Part shown: positions 8,070 to 16,567 of the stretch, piece after piece
Layout: each line of letters begins with the position of its first letter
Position numbering within the stretch: the first letter of the stretch is position 1
NCBI RefSeq assembly: GCF_004912145.1
Contig: NZ_STGT01000001.1
Coordinates: forward strand, 124,001 to 188,000
Direction: 5' to 3'
DNA: 64,000 nt
Source: Peteryoungia rhizophila
GTDB taxonomy: Bacteria; Pseudomonadota; Alphaproteobacteria; Rhizobiales; Rhizobiaceae
Notes under the pieces: model-generated
Told to the model about the DNA's origin: nothing
The model's input: only the letters and a program-made list of their open reading frames with translations
Database searches by the model: none
Made by a program: the position numbers and the translations under genes

Positions 8070-10160
8070 TCAGGCGGCGCGGCGATGGCCTGACGACTGA
8101 CCGGAGGCGCGGTCGTCGATGCGGAACTGGTTGAGCAGTGCCGTGAGCGCTGCCGCTTCCTGGGCGAGACCGTGGCTGGCCGCCGTCTGTTCCTCGACCA
8201 TGGCGGCGTTCTGCTGGGTGCCCTGGTCCATGGTGTTGACGGCGGTGTTGATCTCCTGCAGGCCGGTCGACTGTTCGCGCGAAGCGGTGACGATGGCGTT
8301 GACGTGGCCATTGATCTCCTGGACCTCGCGGACGATCACATCGAGCGCCTTGCCGGTCTCGTTGACGAGCTCGACACCGTGTTTGACCTGGTTGCCCGAG
8401 GCGCTGATCAGGGTCTTGATCTCCTTCGCAGCGTTTGCCGAGCGCTGTGCGAGTTCACGGACTTCCTGCGCAACCACGGCAAAACCCTTGCCGGCTTCCC
8501 CGGCACGCGCGGCTTCGACACCGGCGTTCAAGGCGAGCAGGTTGGTCTGGAAGGCGATCTCGTCGATCACACCGATGATGTTGGAGATCTCGCCGGAGGA
8601 CTTCTCGATACCCTGCATGGCATCGACGGCCTTTTCGACGATCTCGCCGGACTTTTCGGCGCCGGCACGGGCGCGGGTCACCAATTGGCCGACTTCCTCG
8701 GCGCGGCGGGCGCTGTCCTTCACCGTGGTCGTGATCTCTTCCAGGGCGGCAGCCGTCTCTTCGACCGAGGCTGCCTGCTGCTCGGTGCGGCGGGCGAGAT
8801 TGTCGGCAGAGGAGCGGATCTCGGTGGCACCATTGTCGATCGCGCGGGCGTTGCGGCCGACGGTGGCGAGCGCATCATGCAGTTTTTCGACGGAAGCATT
8901 GAAGTCGACACGCAGGCGGTCCAGGTCACCGGCGAACGGCGTCTCGATGCGCGAGACGAGGTCGCCGTCTGCCAGACGACCGAGGCCGTCGGCGAGCGAA
9001 TGCACGGCGAAGGAAACCTGCTCGGCTTCCCGCGTCCTGGCGGCTTCGCGCTCGCGGCGCTCCTGTTCGGTCATGGTGCGGGTTTCATCCGCCTCCCGGG
9101 CCAGACGGCCACGCTCGATGATATTGTCACGGAAGACGGCGACAGCTGCTGCCATCTGGCCGATCTCATCCTTGCGGGCCGTGCCGGGGATCTCGGCCGA
9201 GACATCACCACCGGCGAGCTTGCCCATGACGCCGGTCATGTCGACGACCGGACGGACGACGAGGCGCGACAGCAGCATGGCGAGCACGCCGATCATGGCG
9301 ACGACGCCGACGAGGGTCGCGACAGCGGCCGCGGTGCGGAACTCGCCGATCGCGGCGAAGGCGAGGTCGCGGTCGATCTGAACGCCGAGATACCAGTCGT
9401 CCCGCGGCAAGCCCTTGATCGGCAGGAAGGAGACGAGGACATTGGCATCGGCGAAGGTGGTTTCGGCGATGCCGGCGCCGATGGCCGGAGTGTTGGTCGG
9501 GAAGGCGTCGTTCAGCGTCTTGGTGACGAGGTTGCCGTCACGATGGACGAGGATGGTGCCGTCCTGCTTGACGAGGAAGGCAGAGCCCTTGCCGCCCATG
9601 TCGACGGAATTGATCATGGCGACCAGCGAGGTCAGCGCAAAATCAGAAGCCGCGACACCGTAGAGCTTGCCGTCCTTCTTGACCGGGATGGCGGCACTGA
9701 TGATCAGGTTGCCGGTCGAGGCGTCGGCATAGGGGTCGGTCAACACCATCTTGTCGGCCTTGACGGCGTCCTGGTACCACGGGCGCTTGCGCGGGTCATA
9801 GCCTTCCGGCAGCGGCTGGTTGGGAACGCTGGTGAAGACGCCCTGCTCGTCACCGACATAGGTCGACATGAATTCGCGGATAAGGACCGGGTTGTCGAAG
9901 GCGGCGATGATGGCAGCTGCATCGGGCGCCTTGGCGGCGGCATTGCCGGCAAGCTCGGTCAGCATGACGCGGGCGCCCAGCCAGTTGGCGATGCTCTGCG
10001 AGGCCTGGAGACCGGAGCTGTCGATTTCGCTCTTGACGGCGGCGCTCGTTGCGTCGCGCTGCAGGCTATCGATGTAGAAGGAGAAACCGGAGAGGGCGGC
10101 GACCACCACGAGGGAGGCGACGACCAGGATCTTGGTCATCAGGTTGGAACTGGTCTTCAC
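8070..10160 (-). CDS. Methyl-accepting chemotaxis protein with periplasmic dCache sensor
   Basis: This 696-residue chemoreceptor has a first membrane helix (about residues 10-30), a large periplasmic double-Cache-like sensor domain (about 35-275; [15 protein letters not shown] and [18 protein letters not shown] are typical), a second membrane helix (about 278-300), HAMP segments, and a cytoplasmic signalling domain. The highly conserved hairpin tip [20 protein letters not shown] is present, where CheA and CheW dock. It relays ligand binding to the flagellar motor. No CheR-binding pentapeptide is seen at the C-terminus (SSGHRRAA). The ligand is unknown; dCache domains commonly bind amino acids or small organic acids. 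A perfect CtrA box lies 127 bases upstream. Confidence 0.95.
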   Translation of the reverse strand: MKTSSNLMTKILVVASLVVVAALSGFSFYIDSLQRDATSAAVKSEIDSSGLQASQSIANWLGARVMLTELAGNAAAKAPDAAAIIAAFDNPVLIREFMSTYVGDEQGVFTSVPNQPLPEGYDPRKRPWYQDAVKADKMVLTDPYADASTGNLIISAAIPVKKDGKLYGVAASDFALTSLVAMINSVDMGGKGSAFLVKQDGTILVHRDGNLVTKTLNDAFPTNTPAIGAGIAETTFADANVLVSFLPIKGLPRDDWYLGVQIDRDLAFAAIGEFRTAAAVATLVGVVAMIGVLAMLLSRLVVRPVVDMTGVMGKLAGGDVSAEIPGTARKDEIGQMAAAVAVFRDNIIERGRLAREADETRTMTEQERREREAARTREAEQVSFAVHSLADGLGRLADGDLVSRIETPFAGDLDRLRVDFNASVEKLHDALATVGRNARAIDNGATEIRSSADNLARRTEQQAASVEETAAALEEITTTVKDSARRAEEVGQLVTRARAGAEKSGEIVEKAVDAMQGIEKSSGEISNIIGVIDEIAFQTNLLALNAGVEAARAGEAGKGFAVVAQEVRELAQRSANAAKEIKTLISASGNQVKHGVELVNETGKALDVIVREVQEINGHVNAIVTASREQSTGLQEINTAVNTMDQGTQQNAAMVEEQTAASHGLAQEAAALTALLNQFRIDDRASGQSSGHRRAA

Positions 10161-10287
10161 GGATAAGGTCCTGCAAAATCTCTCGCTGCCACGGGGCGCG
10201 GGACGTCATGGGGCATTGGGGGATCACAACACCATCATGGTGTGGAAGCGGCGGATTTGCCGCTTCATCACAAATATCCAGCAGAAT

Positions 10288-10302
10288 TTAATGGGTACTT
10301 AA
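10288..10302. promoter_or_regulatory. CtrA box upstream of the chemoreceptor gene
   Basis: TTAATGGGTACTTAA is an exact TTAA-N7-TTAA, the binding site of the cell-cycle regulator CtrA. It lies in the intergenic region between the chemoreceptor (minus strand, start 10160) and the enoyl-CoA hydratase stop. CtrA controls motility and chemotaxis genes in rhizobia, so the context fits. Confidence 0.6.
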
Positions 10303-10346
10303 GCGAAACCCGAAAAATAAGTAGGCCTCACATACGGGCGACGGTT

Positions 10347-11108
10347 TTATCCGCGGCCCTTCATGAAGGCCTCGAAGGCCGCGCGGGCTTCTGCGCTTTT
10401 CAGCTGGGCGACGAAATGCACGAGCTCTTCCTGCATGCGGGCGCGCACCTCGTCCGGGCTGCCCTTGACCAGCGCGCGAGCGATCTTCATTGCGGCCGGG
10501 GGCTTGGAGGCCAGCGACGAGGCGATCTTCAAAGTTTCGGCCTCAACCTGATCGGGAGAAACGACCTTCCAGATGAGACCTGCCTCGCGGGCCTGTTCGG
10601 CGGAGAAGCCTTCGCTGGCGGCGAGCATGGCAAAGGCGCGCTGGTGGCCCATGATGCGGGGCGCAATCAGGCTGGAGGCGGCTTCGGGAACGAGCGCCAG
10701 ATCGACGAAGGGTGTCTTGAACAGGCTGCGGTCGGAGGCAACCGTCAGGTCGCAATGCATGTGCAGCGTCGTGCCGATGCCGATGGCGAGACCATCGACG
10801 CCCGAAACCAGCGGCTTGGTGACTTCGGTCAGTGTCTTCAGAAGACCGAAGGCGGCGGGTTCGCCCACCGCGCCGGCCATGGCGAAGCCGAGGAAATCGG
10901 CCATGTCATTGCCGGCGGAGAAGCAACCTTCGGTGCCGAGGAAGACGATGGCGCGGATCGCGTCGTCCTGCTCGCCCTCCAGCAGACCTGCGGTCAGCTT
11001 CTGGTACATGGCTTGCGTGATCGCGTTCTTCTTGTCCGGGCGGTTGAAGCGCAGGACGAGGACGCCGGGATGGGCTTCCGGGCGGGTGATTTCAATGTGG
11101 TCGGTCAT
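10347..11108 (-). CDS. Enoyl-CoA hydratase/isomerase family protein
   Basis: This 253-residue crotonase-fold enzyme probably hydrates or isomerises a 2-enoyl-CoA during fatty-acid or related acyl-CoA breakdown. Motifs: LRFNRPDKKNAITQAMY near the N-terminus, GCFSAGNDMADFL (CoA and oxyanion hole), and VDGLAIGIGTTLHMHCDL with the second oxyanion-hole glycine. Where classical hydratases carry the catalytic Glu pair, I see VDLALVPEAASS with one glutamate, so isomerase or another crotonase activity is possible. GAGGAAG precedes the ATG at 11108; the longer frame to 11267 runs through a palindromic repeat and is not coding. It follows an acyl-CoA dehydrogenase on the same strand, separated by a repeat pair. 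Confidence 0.88.
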   Translation of the reverse strand: MTDHIEITRPEAHPGVLVLRFNRPDKKNAITQAMYQKLTAGLLEGEQDDAIRAIVFLGTEGCFSAGNDMADFLGFAMAGAVGEPAAFGLLKTLTEVTKPLVSGVDGLAIGIGTTLHMHCDLTVASDRSLFKTPFVDLALVPEAASSLIAPRIMGHQRAFAMLAASEGFSAEQAREAGLIWKVVSPDQVEAETLKIASSLASKPPAAMKIARALVKGSPDEVRARMQEELVHFVAQLKSAEARAAFEAFMKGRG

Positions 11109-11129
11109 CTCGGCTTCCTCGGGTGGTCC

Positions 11130-11177
11130 CCACCCTCCCCTTGAGGGGGAGGGTCGGAGCGCAGCTCCGGGGTGGGG
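11130..11177. repeat. Dispersed palindromic repeat, arm A
   Basis: A 48-base unit starting CCACCCTCCCCTTGAGGG and continuing with GGTCGGAGCG and CTCCGGGGTGGGG. Its inner CCTCCCCTTGAGGGGGAGG is a hairpin. Nearly the same unit occurs at 57036-57083. It is paired with arm B 31 bases away. It fits the short intergenic palindromic repeats common in Rhizobiaceae. Confidence 0.8.
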
Positions 11178-11208
11178 TGAACAACGACATATGCTGGTTT
11201 TGGCAGGG

Positions 11209-11261
11209 TCACCCCCACCCGCCGCTTTGCGGCGACCTCCCCCCTCAAGGGGGAGGTGGGG
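11209..11261. repeat. Dispersed palindromic repeat, arm B
   Basis: A 53-base unit opening TCACCCCCACCCGCCGCTT, with an inner small hairpin (GCCGCTTTGCGGC) and a second hairpin (CCTCCCCCCTCAAGGGGG). Copies are at 56962-57013 and 57651-57701. It ends two bases from the stop codon of the acyl-CoA dehydrogenase gene. Confidence 0.8.
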
Positions 11262-11263
11262 CG

Positions 11264-13042
11264 TCAAGCAAACAGAGCGCGTGCCGCTTCCAGGCTCGCC
11301 GCACCATTAACGACACGATCCTTGAGAGCCGCCGTCTCGGCGATCAGGTTCTCGGCGGCGAAGCGGCACAGCGCCAGGCGGTTATCGCGGCCGTGATCCT
11401 CGTCGGCGAGCGCGCCCTTGGCGAGGTACACGCCGGTCAAAGCGAGGCCGAAGAGACGCTGGTAGGGTGTGGCACCTGCGAGCGCTGCAGAGGCATTGCC
11501 GGCGGCCAGTTGCGAGAGCAGCCATTCGGTGGCGTCTTCGAGATCCGACAGGCTCGCATCGAGGCGCTTGGCGGTTTCGCCGAAGCCTTCGAGATTGGAG
11601 GCGCGCACGGCGTTGACCACCTGCTTCAGCTCGGTGATGTACCCACGGACATGGTTGCCATTGGAGAGCGGCAGCTTGCGGGTGACGAGGTCGGCGGCCT
11701 GGATGCCGTTGGTGCCCTCATAGATCGGGGCGATGCGGCTGTCGCGCCAGTAGCGGGCAGCCCCCGTTTCCTCGATGAAGCCCATACCGCCATGGGTCTG
11801 GATGCCGAGCGAGGCGACATCGACGCCGGCGTCGGTGGCGAAGCTTTTCGCGATCGGGGTGAGCAGGGCTGCACGCTCGGCCCAATGGCGGACTTCATCG
11901 CCGTCTGCATGGTGGCTCATGTCGGTCGCGTGGGCGCAGACATAGCAGATGGCGCGGGAGCCTTGCGTCAGCGCCTTCATCGTCACCAGCATGCGGGCAA
12001 CATCCGGATGCTCGATGATCGGCGACATGCCGGAGCCAGTCCAGCCCGGGGCTTTGCCTTGCGTGCGGTCCTTGGCATATTGCACGGCCTTCTGGGTGGC
12101 AGCCTCGCAGATGGCGACGCCCTGCATGCCGACCGCGAGGCGGGCATTGTTCATCATGGTGAACATGCAGGCGAGGCCCTTGTTCTCCTCGCCGATCAAC
12201 CAGCCGATGGCACCGGCTTCATCACCATACTTGCCGTCGCCATAGATCATGGTGCAGGTCGGCGAGCCGTGGATGCCGAGCTTGTGCTCGAGCGAATGGC
12301 AGTGGAGATCGTTGCGGGCGCCGATCGAGCCGTCGTCGTTCACAAGGTACTTGGGCACGAGGAAGAGCGAGATACCGCGGGTGCCGGCCGGCGCATCGGG
12401 CAGCCGCGCGAGAACGAGATGGATGATGTTCTCGGTGATCTCGTGTTCGCCCCAGGTGATGTAGATCTTCTGGCCGAAAATGCGGTAGGTGCCATCGTCA
12501 CGGCGCTCGGCACGCGACTTCATCACGCCGAGATCGGAGCCTGCATGCGGCTCCGTCAGGTTCATGGTGCCGGTCCATTCGCCGGACACCATCTTCGGCA
12601 GGTACTTCGCCTTCAAATCCTCGGAGCCGTGGGCGGTGACGGCGTCGACGGCACCCATGGTGAGCGTCGGTCCCAGCGCAAAGCCCACGGAGCCGGAATT
12701 CCACATTTCGAGGGCGGCGACGTTGAGCATATGGGGAAGCCCCTGCCCGCCGAAGTCTTCCGACGCGGTCAGAGAGTTCCAGCCGCCTTCGGCCCAGGCG
12801 CGATAGAGATTGTCCCAGCCGTCAGGCACGATCACCTTGCCGTCGACCATGCGGGCGCCCTGCCTGTCACCGATCTCGGCGAGCGGGGCGACCTCGTCGC
12901 TTGCAAAACGGCCGGCTTCGGAGAGGATGGCGTCGACGAGGTCGTCGCTCAGTTCGCCCAGCTTGCCGTCTTCAATGGCCTTGGAAAGGCCGGCGACGTG
13001 TTTCAGGGTGAACGCGATTTCTTCTACAGGCGCCTGGTACAT
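11264..13042 (-). CDS. Acyl-CoA dehydrogenase with extended C-terminal domain (FadE/DmdC type)
   Basis: This 592-residue flavoprotein oxidises an acyl-CoA to the 2-enoyl-CoA, passing electrons to ETF. The substrate-binding segments TGTMNLTEPHAGSDLG and IYITWGEHE, LVPKYLVNDDG, and the C-terminal HGGMGFIEETGAARYWRDSRI and IYEGTNGIQAADL blocks (glutamate as catalytic base region) are present. A C-terminal extension of about 150 residues marks the approximately 590-residue subgroup that includes 3-methylthiopropionyl-CoA dehydrogenase (DmdC). GGAGGAG lies upstream of the ATG at 13042; a start at 13078 is unlikely. It is upstream of the enoyl-CoA hydratase, suggesting one acyl-CoA pathway. A TTTACGTAAACGTCAA site upstream may be its operator. 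Confidence 0.92.
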   Translation of the reverse strand: MYQAPVEEIAFTLKHVAGLSKAIEDGKLGELSDDLVDAILSEAGRFASDEVAPLAEIGDRQGARMVDGKVIVPDGWDNLYRAWAEGGWNSLTASEDFGGQGLPHMLNVAALEMWNSGSVGFALGPTLTMGAVDAVTAHGSEDLKAKYLPKMVSGEWTGTMNLTEPHAGSDLGVMKSRAERRDDGTYRIFGQKIYITWGEHEITENIIHLVLARLPDAPAGTRGISLFLVPKYLVNDDGSIGARNDLHCHSLEHKLGIHGSPTCTMIYGDGKYGDEAGAIGWLIGEENKGLACMFTMMNNARLAVGMQGVAICEAATQKAVQYAKDRTQGKAPGWTGSGMSPIIEHPDVARMLVTMKALTQGSRAICYVCAHATDMSHHADGDEVRHWAERAALLTPIAKSFATDAGVDVASLGIQTHGGMGFIEETGAARYWRDSRIAPIYEGTNGIQAADLVTRKLPLSNGNHVRGYITELKQVVNAVRASNLEGFGETAKRLDASLSDLEDATEWLLSQLAAGNASAALAGATPYQRLFGLALTGVYLAKGALADEDHGRDNRLALCRFAAENLIAETAALKDRVVNGAASLEAARALFA

Positions 13043-13132
13043 GACGTTCTCCTCCAACTGGCGTATGCTCTTGGCCACGCCCAGTCTCCACCCAGGAAGC
13101 GCGGCACATTCTTCATTCTGGCTAATTGATTT

Positions 13133-13148
13133 TTACGTAAACGTCAAA
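13133..13148 (-). promoter_or_regulatory. Candidate operator upstream of the acyl-CoA dehydrogenase gene
   Basis: On the minus strand the sequence is TTGACGTTTACGTAAA, with the inner palindrome TTTACGTAAA. It is 91 bases upstream of the ATG. From memory it resembles sites of the MerR-family regulator LiuR, which controls branched-chain amino-acid and acyl-CoA catabolism. The regulator gene is not in the window. Confidence 0.45.
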
Positions 13149-13379
13149 TCTTTTGCATGTGGCAGGAGGTCTCGCCCACGGGTCGGGATTGGCGCCCGGG
13201 ACGCGAGAGGACGTGACACCTGAACAAACTTTCGGGAGCGCGGACGGGGACCGCCGGGCGCCGACGGTATCCCAGGTCGGGCAAGGCGATTGCGAACAAG
13301 GACTTGAACCGGCGAGGCTCGTTTCGCTTGGGCATCCGCGAACATGACAGCTTGCTGAACCACTTGCATGGCCCTGATT
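13149..13379. other. Gene-free stretch between acyl-CoA dehydrogenase and phoX
   Basis: About 400 bases separate the two divergent genes. Apart from the operator at the left and the Pho-box-like repeat at the right, I see nothing functional. The half-site ATGACAG (13344-13350) matches one inverted Pho half-box but has no partner. Confidence 0.4.
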
Positions 13380-13397
13380 TCGTCACATCACTGTTAC
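13380..13397 (+). promoter_or_regulatory. Pho-box-like direct repeat upstream of phoX
   Basis: TCGTCAC-ATCA-CTGTTAC has the 11-base periodicity of a Pho box (consensus CTGTCAT-N4-CTGTCAT) but only about 4-5 of 7 matches in each half. It is 50 bases upstream of a PhoX phosphatase gene, which is normally induced by phosphate starvation. Confidence 0.35.
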
Positions 13398-13446
13398 CCA
13401 TGCTGGCTAGTCCGAAGGTCGACTTCAACCGCAAGGAGGCTTCGCG

Positions 13447-15357
13447 ATGACCGAAACCAACACCAATCACCTGTCCTGGGACGAATGGGACGAACTGCAC
13501 AATCCGCCGCCGGCTGTGACGGATTTCGACCGCGTGGTCGAACGCGCCGTTTCCCGCCGCGGTTTCCTCGGGATTCTGGCCATGGGCTCCGCTGCTGCCG
13601 CCATGGGCAGCGTCGGCAATCTGATGTCCTCCACATCTGCCGTCGCACAGGAAGCTGCTTCGCGCTTCCCGTTCAAGCCGATCGCGGCCCAGATGGACGC
13701 GACCGTGCATGTACCGGAAGGCTATAGCTGGAAGCCGCTTGCCAAGTGGGGCCAGCCGCTGTTTTCGACCGCCTCCGACATCGATCCGATGAAGGGTGTT
13801 TCGCTCGAGAATTCGGACAAGGTCTTCGGTGAAAACACCGACGGCATGGAAGCCTTTGCGATCGGCAATCATCAGGTGATCGCGGTCAACCACGAATACG
13901 TCAACAACGAAACCAACCTGCCGCACGCGCCGGAAGGCATGCCGCAGTCGATGGACGACGTGAAGATCCTGCAAAACATGCAGGGCGTCACCGTCATGGA
14001 AGTGACCGAAGGCGCAGACGGTTGGCAGATCGTCGTCGACAGCCCGTTCAACCGCCGCATCCATCACAACACGCCGATGAAACTCTCTGGCCCCGCTGCC
14101 GGCTCTGAGCTGGTCAAGACCGCTGCTGATCCTGCCGGTGTCGACTGTCTCGGGACCTTCAACAACTGCGGCGCCGGCAAGACGCCGTGGGGCACCTATC
14201 TGACCTGCGAAGAAAACTTCAACGGCTATTTCGGCTCGACCGATGCCGCATTCGCCATGCCCGAGGATTACAAGCGTTACGGTATCGTCGCCGAGACCCG
14301 CTATGGCTACGAGAAGTTCGACGAGCGCTTCGACGTTTCGAAGAACCCGAACGAGCCGCGTCGCGCCGGTTACGTCGTCGAGATCGATCCGTCGGATGCC
14401 TCCTCGACCCCGATCAAGCGCACCGCACTCGGCCGCATCAAGCATGAGAACGCCGCTGTGGTCGTGGCTCGTGATGGCCGCGTTGTCGTCTATATGGGCG
14501 ACGACGAGCGTGGCGAGTTCCTCTACAAGTTCGTCTCCAACGGGATCTATGTCCCGGGTGGCGACACCTCCAAGCTGCTCGACGAAGGCACGCTCTACGT
14601 CGCCAAGTTCTCCGACGAAGGCACCGGCGAATGGCTGGCGCTGACGGAAGAAACGACGGCCATGAAGATGGACGAGATCTGCGTCTTCACCCGACAGGCT
14701 GCTTCCAAGGTCGGTGCGACCACCATGGACCGTCCGGAATGGGTCGCGGTCAACCCGGTTGCCATCGAAGCCTATTGCGCGCTGACCAACAATTCGAACC
14801 GCGCCGTGCTCAAGGACGGCAAGATGCGGACGAATGCCGGTGGCGACGTGATGGATCTCAATGCCGTCAACCCGCGTGAAGGCAACGAGTTCGGCCAGAT
14901 CGTGCGCTGGTATCCTGAGAATGACGACCATGCCGACGGCAAGTTCAAGTGGGACCTGTTCGTCATGGCCGGCAATCCCGATGTGCACAAGGACGGTCCC
15001 TATGCCGGCTCGTCCAACATCAATTCCGGCAACATGTTCAACTCGCCCGATGGCATGATGTTCGATTCGACCGGTCTGCTCTGGATCCAGACGGACGGTG
15101 AAGATTCGAACGAAGGCGATTTCGTCGGCCAGGGCAACAACCAGATGCTCGCAGGCGATCCGGCAACGGGCCGCATCGAGCGCTTCCTCACCGGCCCGAA
15201 GGGCGGCGAAGTGACCGGCATGACCTGGTCTTCCGACAAGCGCACCATGTTCGTCGGCATCCAGCATCCCTCCGCTCCGTTCCCGGATGGCGAAGGAAAG
15301 CTGCCGCGTTCGACGATCGTCGCCGTCAAGCATGACGACAATGCGCTGATCGGCTGA
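13447..15357 (+). CDS. phoX: PhoX family phosphatase, Tat-exported
   Basis: This 636-residue protein is a PhoX-type (DUF839) alkaline phosphatase, a calcium/iron enzyme that releases phosphate from phosphate esters in the periplasm. A twin-arginine signal is visible: SRRGFLGILAMGSAAAAMG (about residues 35-53), cleavable near SAVAQEA. Family segments include EAFAIGNHQVIAVNHEYVN, CGAGKTPWGTYLTCEENFNG and GRIKHENAAVVVARDGR with its acidic metal ligands, and MFNSPDGMMFDSTGLLWIQTDG. AAGGAGG precedes the ATG by seven bases. It stands alone, flanked by a candidate Pho box and two downstream hairpins, consistent with a phosphate-starvation monocistron. Confidence 0.93.
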   Translation: MTETNTNHLSWDEWDELHNPPPAVTDFDRVVERAVSRRGFLGILAMGSAAAAMGSVGNLMSSTSAVAQEAASRFPFKPIAAQMDATVHVPEGYSWKPLAKWGQPLFSTASDIDPMKGVSLENSDKVFGENTDGMEAFAIGNHQVIAVNHEYVNNETNLPHAPEGMPQSMDDVKILQNMQGVTVMEVTEGADGWQIVVDSPFNRRIHHNTPMKLSGPAAGSELVKTAADPAGVDCLGTFNNCGAGKTPWGTYLTCEENFNGYFGSTDAAFAMPEDYKRYGIVAETRYGYEKFDERFDVSKNPNEPRRAGYVVEIDPSDASSTPIKRTALGRIKHENAAVVVARDGRVVVYMGDDERGEFLYKFVSNGIYVPGGDTSKLLDEGTLYVAKFSDEGTGEWLALTEETTAMKMDEICVFTRQAASKVGATTMDRPEWVAVNPVAIEAYCALTNNSNRAVLKDGKMRTNAGGDVMDLNAVNPREGNEFGQIVRWYPENDDHADGKFKWDLFVMAGNPDVHKDGPYAGSSNINSGNMFNSPDGMMFDSTGLLWIQTDGEDSNEGDFVGQGNNQMLAGDPATGRIERFLTGPKGGEVTGMTWSSDKRTMFVGIQHPSAPFPDGEGKLPRSTIVAVKHDDNALIG

Positions 15358-15368
15358 CCTTGGAGATC

Positions 15369-15392
15369 GGCAGGGCGGGACGACCGCCCTGC
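15369..15392 (+). terminator. First hairpin after phoX
   Basis: GGCAGGGCGG and CCGCCCTGCC form a 10-bp stem around a short loop, 11 bases after the phoX stop. No T-run follows. Confidence 0.5.
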
Positions 15393-15406
15393 CCTTCCAG
15401 CAAACG

Positions 15407-15444
15407 GAAAGGCCGCCGACCGGGGATACCGGCGGCGGCCTTTC
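15407..15444. terminator. Bidirectional terminator between phoX and minE
   Basis: GAAAGGCCGCC and GGCGGCCTTTC form an 11-bp stem with the inner GACC/GGTC-like region and an AT-flanked end on both sides (TTTCTCATTT on plus). It sits between converging phoX and minE and can serve both. Confidence 0.7.
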
Positions 15445-15465
15445 TCATTTCAGATGATGGTCGGA

Positions 15466-15726
15466 TCAGGCGGCGAGGCGCTGGGCGTTGAGCGGGATCT
15501 CGACGTCGATCTCCAGGATCGAGACGTCGCCGTCGCGGTCCATCTTGATCTCGACCTTGTCGCGGTCGAATTCGACATGCTTGGCGATCACGGCGAGGAT
15601 CTCCTCGCGCAGGATGGCAACCAGGTCGCTTTCCAGCGAGGCCCGTTCATGGGCGAGCAAGACCTGCAGTCGCTCGCGCGCCATAGGGGCGGAACGCTGC
15701 TTGCGGAACAGGGAGAAAATGCTCAT
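15466..15726 (-). CDS. minE: Cell division topological specificity factor MinE
   Basis: This 86-residue protein matches MinE in length and layout: an amphipathic N-terminal membrane/anti-MinCD segment ([20 protein letters not shown], residues 1-20), the [14 protein letters not shown] helix that contacts MinD, and a beta-rich dimerisation domain ([21 protein letters not shown]). It stimulates the MinD ATPase and drives MinCD off midcell. Its ATG overlaps the minD stop by four bases. It is the last gene of minCDE. Confidence 0.97.
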   Translation of the reverse strand: MSIFSLFRKQRSAPMARERLQVLLAHERASLESDLVAILREEILAVIAKHVEFDRDKVEIKMDRDGDVSILEIDVEIPLNAQRLAA

Positions 15727-16538
15727 GCGGCCCTCCGCGCGAAAATCTTGTCGAAGAGGCCACGCTTCTCGCCAGGAATGGTGATCGGAACGGTTTCGCC
15801 GGCGAGACGACGGGCGGCGTCGAAATAGGCGAGTGCAGGCGCACTGCGGGCATCGGCCAGAGTGACCGGGGCGCCGATGTTGGAGGCGCGCAGCACGTCC
15901 ATGCTTTCCGGGATGATGCCGAGAAGCGGGATCGACAGGATCTCCAGCACGTCGTCCACCTTCAGCATGTCGCCGCGCTGGGCGCGGGCGGCATCATAGC
16001 GGGTGAGCAGGAGGAACTTCTCCATGCGCTCGCCGCGTTCGGCTTTCAGCGTCTTGGAGTCGAGCAGACCGATGATGCGGTCCGAGTCACGCACCGAGGA
16101 GACTTCCGGATTGGTGACGACGACGGCCATATCGGCGTGGCGCATGGCGAGTGTTGCCCCACGTTCGATGCCGGCCGGGCTGTCGCAGATGATCCAGTCG
16201 AAATACTTCTTCAACTCGTTGATGACCTGCTCGACGCCTTCGGCGGTCAGGTTGTCCTTGTCGCGGGTCTGCGAGGCGGGCAGCAGGAACAAGGTTTCCA
16301 GCCGCTTGTCGCGGATCAGCGCCTGGGGCAGCTTGGCGTCGCCCTGGATGACATTGACCAAATCGTAGACGACGCGGCGCTCGGCGCCCATCACCAGATC
16401 GAGATTGCGGAGACCGACGTCGAAATCGACGACGACGACCTTTTCGTTGCGCTGCGCGAGCGCGGCACCCAGAGCGGCCGTCGACGTCGTCTTGCCGACG
16501 CCGCCCTTGCCCGATGTCACAACAATCACCTTGCCCAT
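15723..16538 (-). CDS. minD: Septum site-determining ATPase MinD
   Basis: This 271-residue ParA/MinD ATPase carries the deviant Walker A motif [16 protein letters not shown] (Lys11 and Lys16), Walker A' [17 protein letters not shown], and the switch region [12 protein letters not shown]. The C-terminal amphipathic membrane-targeting helix is [15 protein letters not shown]-bound MinD recruits MinC to the membrane and is released by MinE, placing division at midcell. AGGAG precedes the ATG at 16538; the longer frame to 16610 is not family sequence. It lies 29 bases downstream of minC and is translationally coupled to minE. Confidence 0.97.
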   Translation of the reverse strand: MGKVIVVTSGKGGVGKTTSTAALGAALAQRNEKVVVVDFDVGLRNLDLVMGAERRVVYDLVNVIQGDAKLPQALIRDKRLETLFLLPASQTRDKDNLTAEGVEQVINELKKYFDWIICDSPAGIERGATLAMRHADMAVVVTNPEVSSVRDSDRIIGLLDSKTLKAERGERMEKFLLLTRYDAARAQRGDMLKVDDVLEILSIPLLGIIPESMDVLRASNIGAPVTLADARSAPALAYFDAARRLAGETVPITIPGEKRGLFDKIFARRAA

Positions 16539-16567
16539 GTTGTTCTCCTGTCTATCCCCGCTCAAGT

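Noticed and set aside
8172..10166. 664-codon open frame antisense to the first chemoreceptor gene
   Set aside because: Typical high-GC shadow: low-complexity Gly/Asp/Arg-rich translation, no ribosome site, and full overlap with a clear MCP gene.
13144..15333. 729-codon open frame antisense to phoX
   Set aside because: Translation shows no family sequence; phoX on the other strand has Tat signal, ribosome site and full domain structure.
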